25,265 bases of DNA, taken from Actinomycetes bacterium. Lineage in GTDB: Bacteria; Actinomycetota; Actinomycetes; Actinomycetales; Actinomycetaceae. A model generated the notes under the pieces. It was not told where the DNA came from. It saw only the letters and a list, made by a program, of their open reading frames with translations, and ran no database searches. How positions within the stretch are numbered: position 1 is the stretch's first letter; each line of letters begins with the position of its first letter. Shown here in pieces: positions 10,439 to 18,999 of the stretch. The stretch covers positions 1-25,265 of the forward strand of contig JAEZVQ010000182.1 in NCBI GenBank assembly GCA_023420745.1, written 5' to 3'. A program made the translations under genes and the position numbers.

Positions 10439-11578
10439 ATGAAGATGGGACGTGGGCGAGGTGCCACAATGCGGTTGCTTGCCGCGATCGCGACAGCGGG
10501 AATCCTCGCCACGAGTATTGCCGGAGCGCCAGCGAATGCTGTACAGCCGGCAACCATTGATGGATCATCCATGGTTTCGGCGCAGATCAGTGCCCAACGT
10601 GTTGTGGCCGAGCCCAATGGTGACAATGGCAACGGCGGTAACGGCAACCATGGCGACACCTCAGAACTGGGCAGCGATGACCCAGCGTTGCAACAGACCG
10701 TTACTGATGACGAACACATCGCTGCTGTTGGCGAACACGTGGTTGCCAGTGAGGGGCACTTCGATCTAGGGCCGATTGTCGTCGATAACGCCGTGCAGTT
10801 CCTCGTTCGCGACGATTCGCAGGATCAGCCGGTGTGGCGAAACCTCGATGATGTTGTGTTCCAGGTCGGGGCAAACGCGATCCAGACGCTGCCCGAGTCC
10901 GGTGACTACGATTTTGTTGGAGCCAAGGGCGGGCAGCAGGTCTGGGCAGTGCCGCAGTCCCAGATCGCCGGTGTGCCGTGGCTGGGATGGAACACGCAGT
11001 CACCGCGCGTGACGCAGGACGTGTCGCGGGGAATCACTCTCGAATACGGAGGCCACCAAGGTCCTGGGCAATTTACCCTCTTCCTTCAAGCCGGTGGATT
11101 TGGCGCACCGCAACAGCTGTGGAGTTCCGCCAAGGCAGAGGCGCAAGGCGTGTGGGTCGATCTCAAGACACACACTCACGCGAACTGGGTGTTTACCGAA
11201 CCCGGCATTCACCTCGTTCGCGTCGTCCTCAAAGCGAAGATGATCGACGGCAGCGATATTGCGGTTCCTGCGACATTGCGTTTTGCTGTGGGCGACGTCA
11301 ATCCCGAGGACGCATTCGCCGCGACTTGGTCGGATGACAGTGCGGTTGCTGCAGCGTCCACCGACAACGCGCAACCGCAAGATACCGACGCCGCCGCGCA
11401 GGATCGTACCGCGCAGACGTCCTCGACATTCATGCTCGTCGGTGGAATTCTCTGCGGCGCCGCTGTTGTCCTCGTGCTCGCGGCATTGATTCTCACCTCG
11501 CGTTCGCGTCGCGCACGTAGCGAAGCCCAACGTAACGTGGCGCGCGCCGACGGGGAATCTCCAGGGGAGAGCCACTGA
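10439..11578 (+). CDS. Membrane-tethered surface protein with one choice-of-anchor M domain
   Basis: Exported protein of 379 residues. A signal peptide (APANA near residue 34) is followed by a Gly/Asn-rich stretch (GDNGNGGNGNHGD, 61-73), one repeat domain at about 100-305 (EGHFDLG at 105-111; H245-T-H247-ANWVFTEPG) and a C-terminal membrane helix at about 331-351 followed by SRSRRARSEAQR. There is no LPxTG-like motif, so it is held in the membrane rather than the wall. ATG 10439 is preferred because AAGGAAG lies 5-6 bases upstream; other in-frame ATGs are at 10415, 10421, 10445 and 10469. It lies between binding protein and ATPase genes, and its stop overlaps the ATPase start (TGATG). Function is not known; passing metal to the binding protein is a guess. 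Confidence 0.82.
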   Translation: MKMGRGRGATMRLLAAIATAGILATSIAGAPANAVQPATIDGSSMVSAQISAQRVVAEPNGDNGNGGNGNHGDTSELGSDDPALQQTVTDDEHIAAVGEHVVASEGHFDLGPIVVDNAVQFLVRDDSQDQPVWRNLDDVVFQVGANAIQTLPESGDYDFVGAKGGQQVWAVPQSQIAGVPWLGWNTQSPRVTQDVSRGITLEYGGHQGPGQFTLFLQAGGFGAPQQLWSSAKAEAQGVWVDLKTHTHANWVFTEPGIHLVRVVLKAKMIDGSDIAVPATLRFAVGDVNPEDAFAATWSDDSAVAAASTDNAQPQDTDAAAQDRTAQTSSTFMLVGGILCGAAVVLVLAALILTSRSRRARSEAQRNVARADGESPGESH

Positions 11579-12405
11579 TGACAGCCTCAGAATCGGCGCG
11601 CGAGAGCACGGCAACAGCGCCAGAATCCAAGGGTGGGCCTCAGGTGCGTGCGCATGACGTGCACCCCCTCGAAGTGCGGGGGCTTGCCGTCGACCTCTCG
11701 CGCCGCCCTGTTCTCCACGACGTCAATATTTGCGTCAAAGCCGGTGAATTTACCGGTCTCGTCGGGCCAAATGGGGCAGGTAAGACAACGCTGCTGCGCG
11801 CCATTCTCGGCTTAATTCCCGTTCGTGAAGGTGTCGTCTCAGTGTCGGGGGTGAGCGGAAAACGTGCCGCTCGCCGCATCGGCTACGTTCCGCAGCGTCA
11901 CGAGTTCGCATGGGATTTCCCCATTAATGTCCACGACGTGGTGATGTCGGGGCGCACCGCACACATTGGCTGGTTACGCCACGCCCGAGTTCGTGATTAC
12001 GAAGCGGTTATTTCAGCGCTTGAACTTGTTCGCATGTCCGACCTCGCCTCGCGCCCCGTTGGTGAGCTATCCGGCGGACAACGTCAACGAGTACTGGTGG
12101 CGCGGGCGCTCGCGACACAGCCCGACATTTTGCTGTTGGATGAGCCGTTTACCGGGCTTGATATGCCGTCGCAAGAACTCTTGCTTGAGCTCTTCGAAGA
12201 ACTTGCTTCCCGCGGGACAGCACTGTTGATGTCGACTCACGACCTCGGTTCGGCAATGGATGTGTGCTCCTCGCTCGTGTTGCTCAACCGCACCGTTATT
12301 GCATCGGGTACACCGATTGAACTGTCTGATCCGCAGCTGTGGATCAAGACATTCAATGTCAAACCGAACTCTCCGCTACTGCGAACCGTCGGGGTGAGCG
12401 CATGA
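11578..12405 (+). CDS. Anchored-repeat ABC transporter, ATP-binding protein
   Basis: Cytoplasmic ATPase that powers the metal importer (TIGR03771; related to ZnuC/MntB-type subunits). The 275 residues include Walker A GPNGAGKTT (63-71), signature ELSGGQRQRVLVARAL, Walker B ILLLDEP and the switch histidine in MSTHD. About 35 residues rich in Ser/Glu/Ala precede the ABC fold. Start and stop each overlap the neighbouring genes by one or a few bases, so it is translated as part of the operon. The substrate cannot be read from the ATPase itself; it is inferred from the binding protein. Confidence 0.92.
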   Translation: MTASESARESTATAPESKGGPQVRAHDVHPLEVRGLAVDLSRRPVLHDVNICVKAGEFTGLVGPNGAGKTTLLRAILGLIPVREGVVSVSGVSGKRAARRIGYVPQRHEFAWDFPINVHDVVMSGRTAHIGWLRHARVRDYEAVISALELVRMSDLASRPVGELSGGQRQRVLVARALATQPDILLLDEPFTGLDMPSQELLLELFEELASRGTALLMSTHDLGSAMDVCSSLVLLNRTVIASGTPIELSDPQLWIKTFNVKPNSPLLRTVGVSA

Positions 12406-13304
12406 TTTCTATCTTCGATTTCTTCTCGGATCTGACTAACCCCGCGCTCGCGTTCCTGCCCAAAGCGCTGCTGATCTCAGTGATGTCGTCGCTAGTCTGC
12501 GGTGTCGTTGGAGCGCATGTCGTATTGCGGGGAATGGCCTTTATCGGCGATGCGGTGGCGCACGGTGTATTCCCCGGAATTGCCATCGCCTTTGTCCTCC
12601 AAGGCTCTTTCTTGCTTGGTGGGGCGATCGCCGGTGTGGCAATTGCTGTGCTTGTTGCGGTGTTTTCCCAAAACCGTCGAATCAAAGAGGACACCATTAT
12701 CGGGATCTTCTTTGCGGCATCATTTGCCCTCGGGTTGATTATCATTTCGCAAATCAACGGATACACCGCGTCATTGACGAGTTTTCTTTTCGGGTCGATC
12801 ACGGGCGTTCCTGACTCCGATATCGTGCTGGTCGCGGTCGTCGGTGCCGTCGTTATCGCGACAATCCTGCTTCTCAATAAGGAACTCGTCACCGTTTCGC
12901 TCGACCGTGAAACCGCCCGCGCACAGAACCTTCCTGTGTTCTGGCTCGACCTCGTTCTCTACTTCGCCGTGACGGCCGCGGTCGTCATCTCGGTGCGAAC
13001 GATTGGCAACATCCTCGTTCTCGCCCTCCTCGTCACCCCTGCGGCAGCAGCGCGACTGCTCACTGACAAACTCGCCACGATGATGATTCTTTCCAGCGTG
13101 ATCGGAGCGGTCAGCTCATTCATTGGGCTCTACTTGTCGTGGTCGCTCAACTTCCCCACCGGGGGGACGATCGTTCTCACCGTCACGGTGATCTTCTTCC
13201 TCGCCTGGATCTTCTCACCGAAGCAGGGCGTGATTTCCAAAATCATCGCCGCGAAGCGGCAACCGAGAGTGCAGGGGGCAGTGAATGTTGACCCCGCTCG
13301 CTGA
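12402..13304 (+). CDS. Anchored-repeat ABC transporter, permease (ABC-3 family)
   Basis: Integral membrane channel of the importer, 300 residues, ABC-3 family (zinc/manganese/iron type; TIGR03770). About eight or nine hydrophobic segments are visible. VVLRGMAFIGDAVAHGVFPGIAIAF near residues 41-65 and ILVLALLVTPAAAARLLTDK near 204-223 are typical of ZnuB/MntC-type permeases. The ATG at 12402 overlaps the ATPase stop (ATGA), which sets the start; the frame is open further upstream only because of the gene overlap. The C-terminal tail after the last helix (SPKQGVISKIIAAKRQPR) is cytoplasmic and basic. Confidence 0.92.
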   Translation: MISIFDFFSDLTNPALAFLPKALLISVMSSLVCGVVGAHVVLRGMAFIGDAVAHGVFPGIAIAFVLQGSFLLGGAIAGVAIAVLVAVFSQNRRIKEDTIIGIFFAASFALGLIIISQINGYTASLTSFLFGSITGVPDSDIVLVAVVGAVVIATILLLNKELVTVSLDRETARAQNLPVFWLDLVLYFAVTAAVVISVRTIGNILVLALLVTPAAAARLLTDKLATMMILSSVIGAVSSFIGLYLSWSLNFPTGGTIVLTVTVIFFLAWIFSPKQGVISKIIAAKRQPRVQGAVNVDPAR

Positions 13305-13387
13305 CATGGCGACCGGCGCGGTGCTGACTCACCGAGCCAGCGCGTCTCGCCCACACCACGATCCTCAACCACAGTGAAAGGCAGATG

Positions 13388-16300
13388 ATGACACGAAAAA
13401 CCACACTGGCGGCGCTGCGGCGCACCTCAGTGGGTGTTCTCGCGGCAACAGCCACGTTTGCGATGTTTGCAAGCGGAGCTGTCGCACAAGGACTATCCAC
13501 TGATACTGCGTCGACGCCGATCCTGAATGCGGTAGATACTGAACGCTCCGCCGACGTAGTTGCTGCTTCAGCCAATCCAGATGGCGTTGACTCCTCACTT
13601 TCCTTCGCCGATCTCAATAACCCGGCAATCGCTACGCCAATGACAGAGCGGAGCGAAGATGAAGCAGACAATACCGGTGGTGGTGAGAGTAGCGCGGAAC
13701 CCGCAACGGAGACAGGGAACACGAGCGCATCCGGTGATGGAGATGGAACCCGCCCCGAACACAGACCTGGTGTTCCTGGCGATACCGTAGTGAAAGTTCC
13801 ATCAGATCTCACCATGGAGGTCGAAGGTAAGAGCGTTCCTCACCCCTGCGCTGGTCGCGATCTGCTGTACCAAACACACGTGGATGCTACTTATGTCACA
13901 CGCTCTCACGGTGAGCTGACTGTGATGGCGGTCAACGGTTCTGAAGTGATGCCTTCGGATGCGGTGTGTATGCGCCTAGCACCCGATGCAAACAACGGTA
14001 CTGAGGTGTCTCGTATTGTCGTGCGTGACGATCCAGAAATGCGTTTCCTCGGCAACCCCGGGCGCATTCTGTGGAATGCCCCGCAGCATCTCTACCCGGG
14101 GTGGAAGCCCCTGTGGGCGGGTTTTGGCGCTTTTGATCCCGCTCACGAATGGGAAGTGCCGACTGATTTTGTCGGTAACGTCATTAAGACGGAACTGGTT
14201 GATTTTGAAGGACCGGGAGAGATGGAGGTGTTTAACCTCGTCGGTGACGGTGTGCCGCGCCGCTATTTCTCATCGACAGGACCTCGAGCTCTTTACCAGC
14301 TGGTTGGAAGTCACGGGCATACAGACTGGACGTTCTCCGAAGCTGGCATTTACAAACTGACCTGGAAGGCATCAGGACGCCATCTCGATGGGACAGTCGA
14401 AGAATCAAAGCCAATCGTTCAATACTGGTTGGTTGGTCCTGACGAAGCAGTCGGTTTCCCCAAAGGCACGACAAAGAATCTGTCGTCGATTTCTTTTACC
14501 GCTGAGCAGCAGCGTGAACAGCTCGGCCTGAAGGAACCGCAGCAGCCAAAACCGGATCGCGTTGATATCGCTAGCGAACCTGAAAAAGCCAATCCCGAAG
14601 AGATTGCTAGCGCCCTCGAATGGTATGGAAATACGGGGAATACGGTTATTTCCTCTGGTGAAGCCTACGCGCATTACACTTTGAAAGATTCGCGCTTTGC
14701 TGTCGATGCGAAAGATACGACTGGCAAGAGCTACACCGCCGCCCCGATCATTGAGGTTCCCGATTCGACTTTGACCTGTGTGGCTGAAGGCGACGCCAAC
14801 TTGCATTACTGGAGTGAACAGACTCAGAACAAGTGGATGTGGCTTACTCCAGCAAAGGGAGATACAAACGCGGCTTCCTATGGCGTTGATATGAGTGCCG
14901 TTGATTATTCTGCACTGACAGCGCAGAAGGCGATGTTCGATAACTTGGTCAATGGACCCCATGGAGCGCGTGTGCTCATTGGTTTGGATCGCGAAGGAGC
15001 ACTGATGCCGATTACGGACACGGGCTCACAGATGTCGCGTGCGATCCAGATGTTTGAACCGACGAAGTATCCGTTGCGTTACGGATTCTCTAAACCCGGT
15101 GTTTACGTCCTCAACTCCAGTGTTTCAGCAACGATTGCTCACGGCCAACCGACCTACTCGATGGATGACATTGTGTTCGTTGTCGGCAACGAGGCAATTA
15201 ATGCTCTGCGTCAAAAGAATGATCCCAAAGCAACTTTGCTGCCGGTGGGGAGCAAACCGCAGTGCACTACCCCTTTGGCTGGTGCTGATGCATCTAAATT
15301 CCCAGAGATCCCATCGGGGACAGATCCGGTTCAGCCTGATCCCGGTACACCCGATCCTGGCACCCCTGATCCGGAACAGCCGGATCCTGTGACTCCGGAT
15401 CCCGGGACAAATCCGGATAAACCAGATCCGACACAACCTGGTGATGGAGGCGCAGAACAGCCTGTCGATCCTGAAACCCGTGCAGTTCGTGAGGCATTGC
15501 ATGAAGCATGGGGTGAAGCCATGCCAAATGTGCTGATTCAGCGCGGGCATATGGATATGGCTGCTGCCGACAGCGAACAGGGTATCGAGACATATCTGCA
15601 CGACACCGCAGTTCCTGGACAGGACGTGAAACGCCCCTCCGGGTCATTCGCATTTGCTGTTGGTCGCAACGCTCACAGTGCTCACCCGCTAGCGGAGCTT
15701 GTTGCCCTCGCTCCCGAGTACGCTAAAGGCGTGTGGACACTTCCACAAACACAGGAAAAAACTCTGCCGTGGCTGGGATTTTCCACTGAACTCGTCAACT
15801 ACGAGAATCTGTCAAGTCCAATGACGGTGAGTATCACCGATTTCAAGGGACCCGGTCGCATGATGACAGGACATCAGGATCTCGGTAAGACGATTTCAAT
15901 TTCACTCGACTCCGCACATCCGGAGAAGACGATGGAATATCCGGTGCGTTCTCACGACCACCAGAACTTCTGGTTCTCTGCTCCTGGCGTGTACACCGTG
16001 GACTTCACTTATTCGTGGGTTGGTCACGATGGTGCACCCGGACAGACAACGCTGCGCACATACTTCCTTGTCGGAGATGTGGCAGTGAAGGAAGGGATGC
16101 AGGCGATTAATACACAAACCTTGCCGAGTATCGACAATGGGAAAGACGATGGTAATACCGGTGGGGAAGACCCTGATCCCGGTAAGCCTGAACCTGGTAA
16201 GCCTGATCCCGGTAAGCCAGCCCCGACGGATCCCTCAGATGGAAACACCACGCCGGAAAAGCCCAAGCCGCAACCTCCGACACCGCAGCAGCCCGGTGGC

Positions 16301-16708
16301 GGCAATACCGGGGGCTCCGGTGGGGCTGCTCCGACACCACCTCCTGCCGTCCAGCCAATTAGCGCTCCTGGAGCGAACGGTGTGACGCCGATCGTGTCGG
16401 CACCTCCGCCCAGTGCCCCGCTCGCGAGCGCTCCGGTAGCGAACGCGACGCTCGCGACTGGCAATGCCGACACGGCTGAAGGCGATGCCACAGCGAAGAG
16501 TGAGGCATCGGAACAGCTCAGCCATGATCAAGGGGCAGGCGATGCGGTGACTACTGCGATCGCATCGACTCCAAATCACGGTTCTGGCTCGTGGATGAGT
16601 CAGGGGTGGATTCCCGGATTCGTCCTCGGCGTCGGTGTGATGAGCTTCCTGTTCGGTATTGGACTCATCATCGCCGCGGCGATGAAGGCAAAGCGAGGCG
16701 CCGCCTAG
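13388..16708 (+). CDS. Large membrane-tethered surface protein with three choice-of-anchor M domains
   Basis: Exported protein of 1106 residues that closes the metal operon. After a signal peptide (cut near 34) and an acidic Ser/Thr-rich region come domain 1 (about 150-355; SHGHTDWTFSEAGIY with H309 and H311), domain 2 (about 405-600) and domain 3 (about 708-898; SHDHQNFWFSAPGVY with H856 and H858). Domain 2 is degenerate: the HxH position reads K560-Y-P562 and Trp is replaced by Tyr565. Linkers are rich in Pro-Asp-Pro-Gly (about 640-690 and 925-950) and Pro/Ala (980-1020). A single C-terminal helix (about 1075-1097) ends in KAKRGAA with no sortase motif. ATG 13388 has AAAGG 6 bases upstream; ATG 13385 is the alternative. 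It is 83 bases after the permease. Codon use looks slightly more relaxed than in its neighbours. Confidence 0.85.
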   Translation: MTRKTTLAALRRTSVGVLAATATFAMFASGAVAQGLSTDTASTPILNAVDTERSADVVAASANPDGVDSSLSFADLNNPAIATPMTERSEDEADNTGGGESSAEPATETGNTSASGDGDGTRPEHRPGVPGDTVVKVPSDLTMEVEGKSVPHPCAGRDLLYQTHVDATYVTRSHGELTVMAVNGSEVMPSDAVCMRLAPDANNGTEVSRIVVRDDPEMRFLGNPGRILWNAPQHLYPGWKPLWAGFGAFDPAHEWEVPTDFVGNVIKTELVDFEGPGEMEVFNLVGDGVPRRYFSSTGPRALYQLVGSHGHTDWTFSEAGIYKLTWKASGRHLDGTVEESKPIVQYWLVGPDEAVGFPKGTTKNLSSISFTAEQQREQLGLKEPQQPKPDRVDIASEPEKANPEEIASALEWYGNTGNTVISSGEAYAHYTLKDSRFAVDAKDTTGKSYTAAPIIEVPDSTLTCVAEGDANLHYWSEQTQNKWMWLTPAKGDTNAASYGVDMSAVDYSALTAQKAMFDNLVNGPHGARVLIGLDREGALMPITDTGSQMSRAIQMFEPTKYPLRYGFSKPGVYVLNSSVSATIAHGQPTYSMDDIVFVVGNEAINALRQKNDPKATLLPVGSKPQCTTPLAGADASKFPEIPSGTDPVQPDPGTPDPGTPDPEQPDPVTPDPGTNPDKPDPTQPGDGGAEQPVDPETRAVREALHEAWGEAMPNVLIQRGHMDMAAADSEQGIETYLHDTAVPGQDVKRPSGSFAFAVGRNAHSAHPLAELVALAPEYAKGVWTLPQTQEKTLPWLGFSTELVNYENLSSPMTVSITDFKGPGRMMTGHQDLGKTISISLDSAHPEKTMEYPVRSHDHQNFWFSAPGVYTVDFTYSWVGHDGAPGQTTLRTYFLVGDVAVKEGMQAINTQTLPSIDNGKDDGNTGGEDPDPGKPEPGKPDPGKPAPTDPSDGNTTPEKPKPQPPTPQQPGGGNTGGSGGAAPTPPPAVQPISAPGANGVTPIVSAPPPSAPLASAPVANATLATGNADTAEGDATAKSEASEQLSHDQGAGDAVTTAIASTPNHGSGSWMSQGWIPGFVLGVGVMSFLFGIGLIIAAAMKAKRGAA

Positions 16709-16732
16709 TACGTGCGTCTTTCATGGGGAGCG

Positions 16733-16774
16733 CATGCCCTCGCCCACGCAACCACTGCGTTGGGCGAGGGCATG
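16733..16774 (+). terminator. Terminator hairpin of the anchored-repeat operon
   Basis: CATGCCCTCGCCCA pairs perfectly with TGGGCGAGGGCATG, and CGCA/TGCG extends the stem inward past one bulged T, giving about 18 bp and a 5-base loop. It starts 24 bases after the stop of the last operon gene. No long T-run follows. Confidence 0.75.
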
Positions 16775-16871
16775 TCATATGTGTGACGTGAGATCGAGGG
16801 TAGAGCGAGGAGGGAGCCGGGGGGAGCCATGGAGAAAAGTCGAGTTTTGCGCACTTTTGCGCCGGTCGAAT

Positions 16872-16889
16872 GCGGATGTGAACATCCGC
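16872..16889. promoter_or_regulatory. Palindrome upstream of pckG, possible operator
   Basis: GCGGATGT and ACATCCGC form a perfect inverted repeat with only two bases between them, too tight for a good RNA hairpin but typical of a dimeric regulator site. It lies 130 bases before the pckG start. The regulator is not recognised. Confidence 0.4.
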
Positions 16890-17019
16890 GATGTGGGACT
16901 TCTCGCCCGTGACATTTGTCCGACGATGCGAGATGATAGAGGGGTCACCGTCACACACCAGTGGGACGATTCTGCGATGCAAATGCATCCAGGTAACCAA
17001 CGCCTCAGGAGGCTTAAGT

Positions 17020-18855
17020 ATGACCGTCACGATTGACGACGTGAAGGCTGCGGCGCCCTCGAACGCGCCGGCTGACGTGATCGAGTGGGTTGCGAAGATT
17101 GCCGAACTGACAACCCCCGACAAGGTTGAGTTCGCCGACGGATCCCAGGAAGAATGGGATCGTCTGACCTCGGAAATGGTCGAGGCGGGCACGTTCACCA
17201 AGCTGAACGAAGACAAGCGCCCCAATTCCTTCCTCGCGCGTTCGAAGCCGTCTGACGTGGCGCGTGTCGAATCCCGCACCTTCATCTGCTGCGAGAAGGA
17301 AGAGGACGCCGGACCGACCAACCACTGGTACGACCCGACGGAAATGAAGGCGATCCTCAAGGAGAAGTTCACCGGTGCGATGAAGGGTCGCACGATGTAC
17401 GTGATCCCGTTCTCCATGGGACCTCTCGGCGGTCCGATCTCGCAGCTCGGCATCGAGATTTCTGACTCGCCCTACGTCGTGTGCAACATGCGCATCATGA
17501 CCCGCATGGGTGCTGCGGCGATGGATCTCATCAACGAAGGACGCCCGTGGGTGCCTGCGGTTCACTCCGTCGGCGTGCCGCTCGAAGAAGGTCAGGAAGA
17601 CGACACCTGGCCGTGCAACGACGAAAAGTACATCACTCACTTCCCGGAGACCAACGAAATCTGGTCCTTCGGCTCCGGCTACGGCGGCAACGCGCTCCTC
17701 GGCAAGAAGTGCTTCGCCCTGCGCATCGCCTCGACGATGGCTCGCCGCGACGGCTGGATGGCTGAGCACATGCTCATCCTGCGCCTGACCGATGAAAAGA
17801 CTGGCAAGCAGTACCACGTCACCGCCGCATTCCCGTCCGCCTGCGGCAAGACGAACCTCGCCATGCTCCAGCCGACCATCGAGGGCTACAAGGTCGAGAC
17901 CGTCGGCGACGACATCGCCTGGATGCGTCCGGGACCCGATGGTCGTCTCTACGCGATCAACCCCGAAGCTGGCTTCTTCGGCGTCGCGCCGGGCACGTCC
18001 TACGACACCAACCCGATGGCGATGGAAACCATGAAAGCCAACACCATCTTCACCAACGTCGCGCTGACCGACGACGGTGACGTGTGGTGGGAAGGCATCG
18101 ACGGCGAGGTTCCCGCGCACCTCATCGACTGGCACGGCAACGACTGGACGCCGGAATCCGGCGAAAAGGCCGCGCACCCGAACTCGCGCTTCACCACGCC
18201 TGCTTCGCAGTGCCCGATCATCTGCGGTGACTGGGAAGCCCCGCAGGGCGTTCCGGTCGACGCGATCCTCTTCGGTGGTCGTCGCGCCTCCAACGTGCCG
18301 CTCGTTGCCGAACAGTACGAGCCCGCGCACGGCGTGTTCATCGGCGCATCCGTGGCTTCGGAGCAGACCGCTGCCGCTGAAGGCGCTGTCGGTTCGCTGC
18401 GTCACGACCCGTTCGCGATGCTGCCGTTCTGCGGTTACAACATGGCTGACTACTGGGGTCACTGGCTCGAGATGCAGAAGGAACTCGGCGACAAGTTCCC
18501 CAAGGTCTACCAGGTCAACTGGTTCCGCAAGGACGAAAACGGTAAGTTCCTCTGGCCGGGCTACGGCGACAACTCCCGCGTCCTCGACTGGATCGTGCGT
18601 CGTGCGAGCGGCGAAGTCGAAGCGATCGAAGGCGTCACCGGTCTGTACCCGAAGTTCGAAGACTTCAACCTCGATGGTCTCGACTCGGTTGACGAAGCCG
18701 CGTGGGCTAAGCTCTTCGCGATCGACCCCGACGCGTGGGCGGCTGAGATGGACGACACCGAGAAGTACTTCGAACAGTTCGGCGATCACCTCCCCGAGGA
18801 GATCACCGCTCAGCTGGCGAAGTTCCGTGAGCGTATCGCCGCGGCGAAGAACTGA
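17020..18855 (+). CDS. pckG: Phosphoenolpyruvate carboxykinase, GTP type
   Basis: Converts oxaloacetate and GTP to PEP and CO2, the entry step of gluconeogenesis, or runs in reverse to fill the TCA cycle. The 611-residue length is standard for the GTP-dependent family. The kinase loop [12 protein letters not shown] has the reactive C275 and K277; [20 protein letters not shown] and RIMTRMG are substrate-binding blocks, and [19 protein letters not shown] is near the C-terminus. ATG 17020 has AGGAGG 7 bases upstream, a very strong site; the frame is open to 16891 but upstream sequence is not conserved. Codons are strongly biased to C/G endings compared with the surface-protein genes, which suggests high expression. 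It is a single-gene unit with its own hairpin. Confidence 0.97.
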   Translation: MTVTIDDVKAAAPSNAPADVIEWVAKIAELTTPDKVEFADGSQEEWDRLTSEMVEAGTFTKLNEDKRPNSFLARSKPSDVARVESRTFICCEKEEDAGPTNHWYDPTEMKAILKEKFTGAMKGRTMYVIPFSMGPLGGPISQLGIEISDSPYVVCNMRIMTRMGAAAMDLINEGRPWVPAVHSVGVPLEEGQEDDTWPCNDEKYITHFPETNEIWSFGSGYGGNALLGKKCFALRIASTMARRDGWMAEHMLILRLTDEKTGKQYHVTAAFPSACGKTNLAMLQPTIEGYKVETVGDDIAWMRPGPDGRLYAINPEAGFFGVAPGTSYDTNPMAMETMKANTIFTNVALTDDGDVWWEGIDGEVPAHLIDWHGNDWTPESGEKAAHPNSRFTTPASQCPIICGDWEAPQGVPVDAILFGGRRASNVPLVAEQYEPAHGVFIGASVASEQTAAAEGAVGSLRHDPFAMLPFCGYNMADYWGHWLEMQKELGDKFPKVYQVNWFRKDENGKFLWPGYGDNSRVLDWIVRRASGEVEAIEGVTGLYPKFEDFNLDGLDSVDEAAWAKLFAIDPDAWAAEMDDTEKYFEQFGDHLPEEITAQLAKFRERIAAAKN

Positions 18856-18913
18856 ATCTGAGGAGGCGATGTCGCGACAAGCGGCATAGCGATACTCAAC
18901 GACGCGATAGTCA

Positions 18914-18953
18914 ACGGCGAGGGGATCTGGCATCTGCTGGATCCCCTCGCCGT
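18914..18953. terminator. Shared terminator between convergent pckG and purL
   Basis: Perfect 14-bp inverted repeat ACGGCGAGGGGATC / GATCCCCTCGCCGT with a 12-base loop, 58 bases after pckG and 46 bases beyond the purL stop. It can act for both converging genes. Confidence 0.75.
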
Positions 18954-18999
18954 ATGTTCGCTTGGTGGCGCTACCGGGCGGTGGTTGCGTGACGTGAGA

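Larger units (their letters stand above)
16709..17019. other. Intergenic region between the metal operon and pckG
   Basis: A 311-base gap without a gene. It holds the operon terminator hairpin at its left, a perfect 18-bp palindrome at 16872-16889, and the leader of pckG with AGGAGG at 17007-17012. No promoter boxes stand out clearly; TTGTCC at 16916 and the GATAGA at 16935 are only weak candidates. Confidence 0.6.

Noticed and set aside
15330..15440. Short tandem DNA repeats that could suggest a CRISPR or satellite.
   Set aside because: They are in frame and encode the Pro-Asp-Pro-Gly linker of the surface protein; there are no spacers of even length.
18862..18888. AGGAGG followed by ATG and a six-codon frame (MSRQAA) just after pckG.
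   Set aside because: The spacing from the site to ATG is only two bases and the frame is too short to call a gene; AGGAGG is probably chance here.
17014..18933. A 639-codon frame on the minus strand opposite pckG.
   Set aside because: It is the shadow of a strongly codon-biased GC-rich gene; its composition (many Arg, His, Asp, Val) is that of an antisense frame, and pckG is certain.
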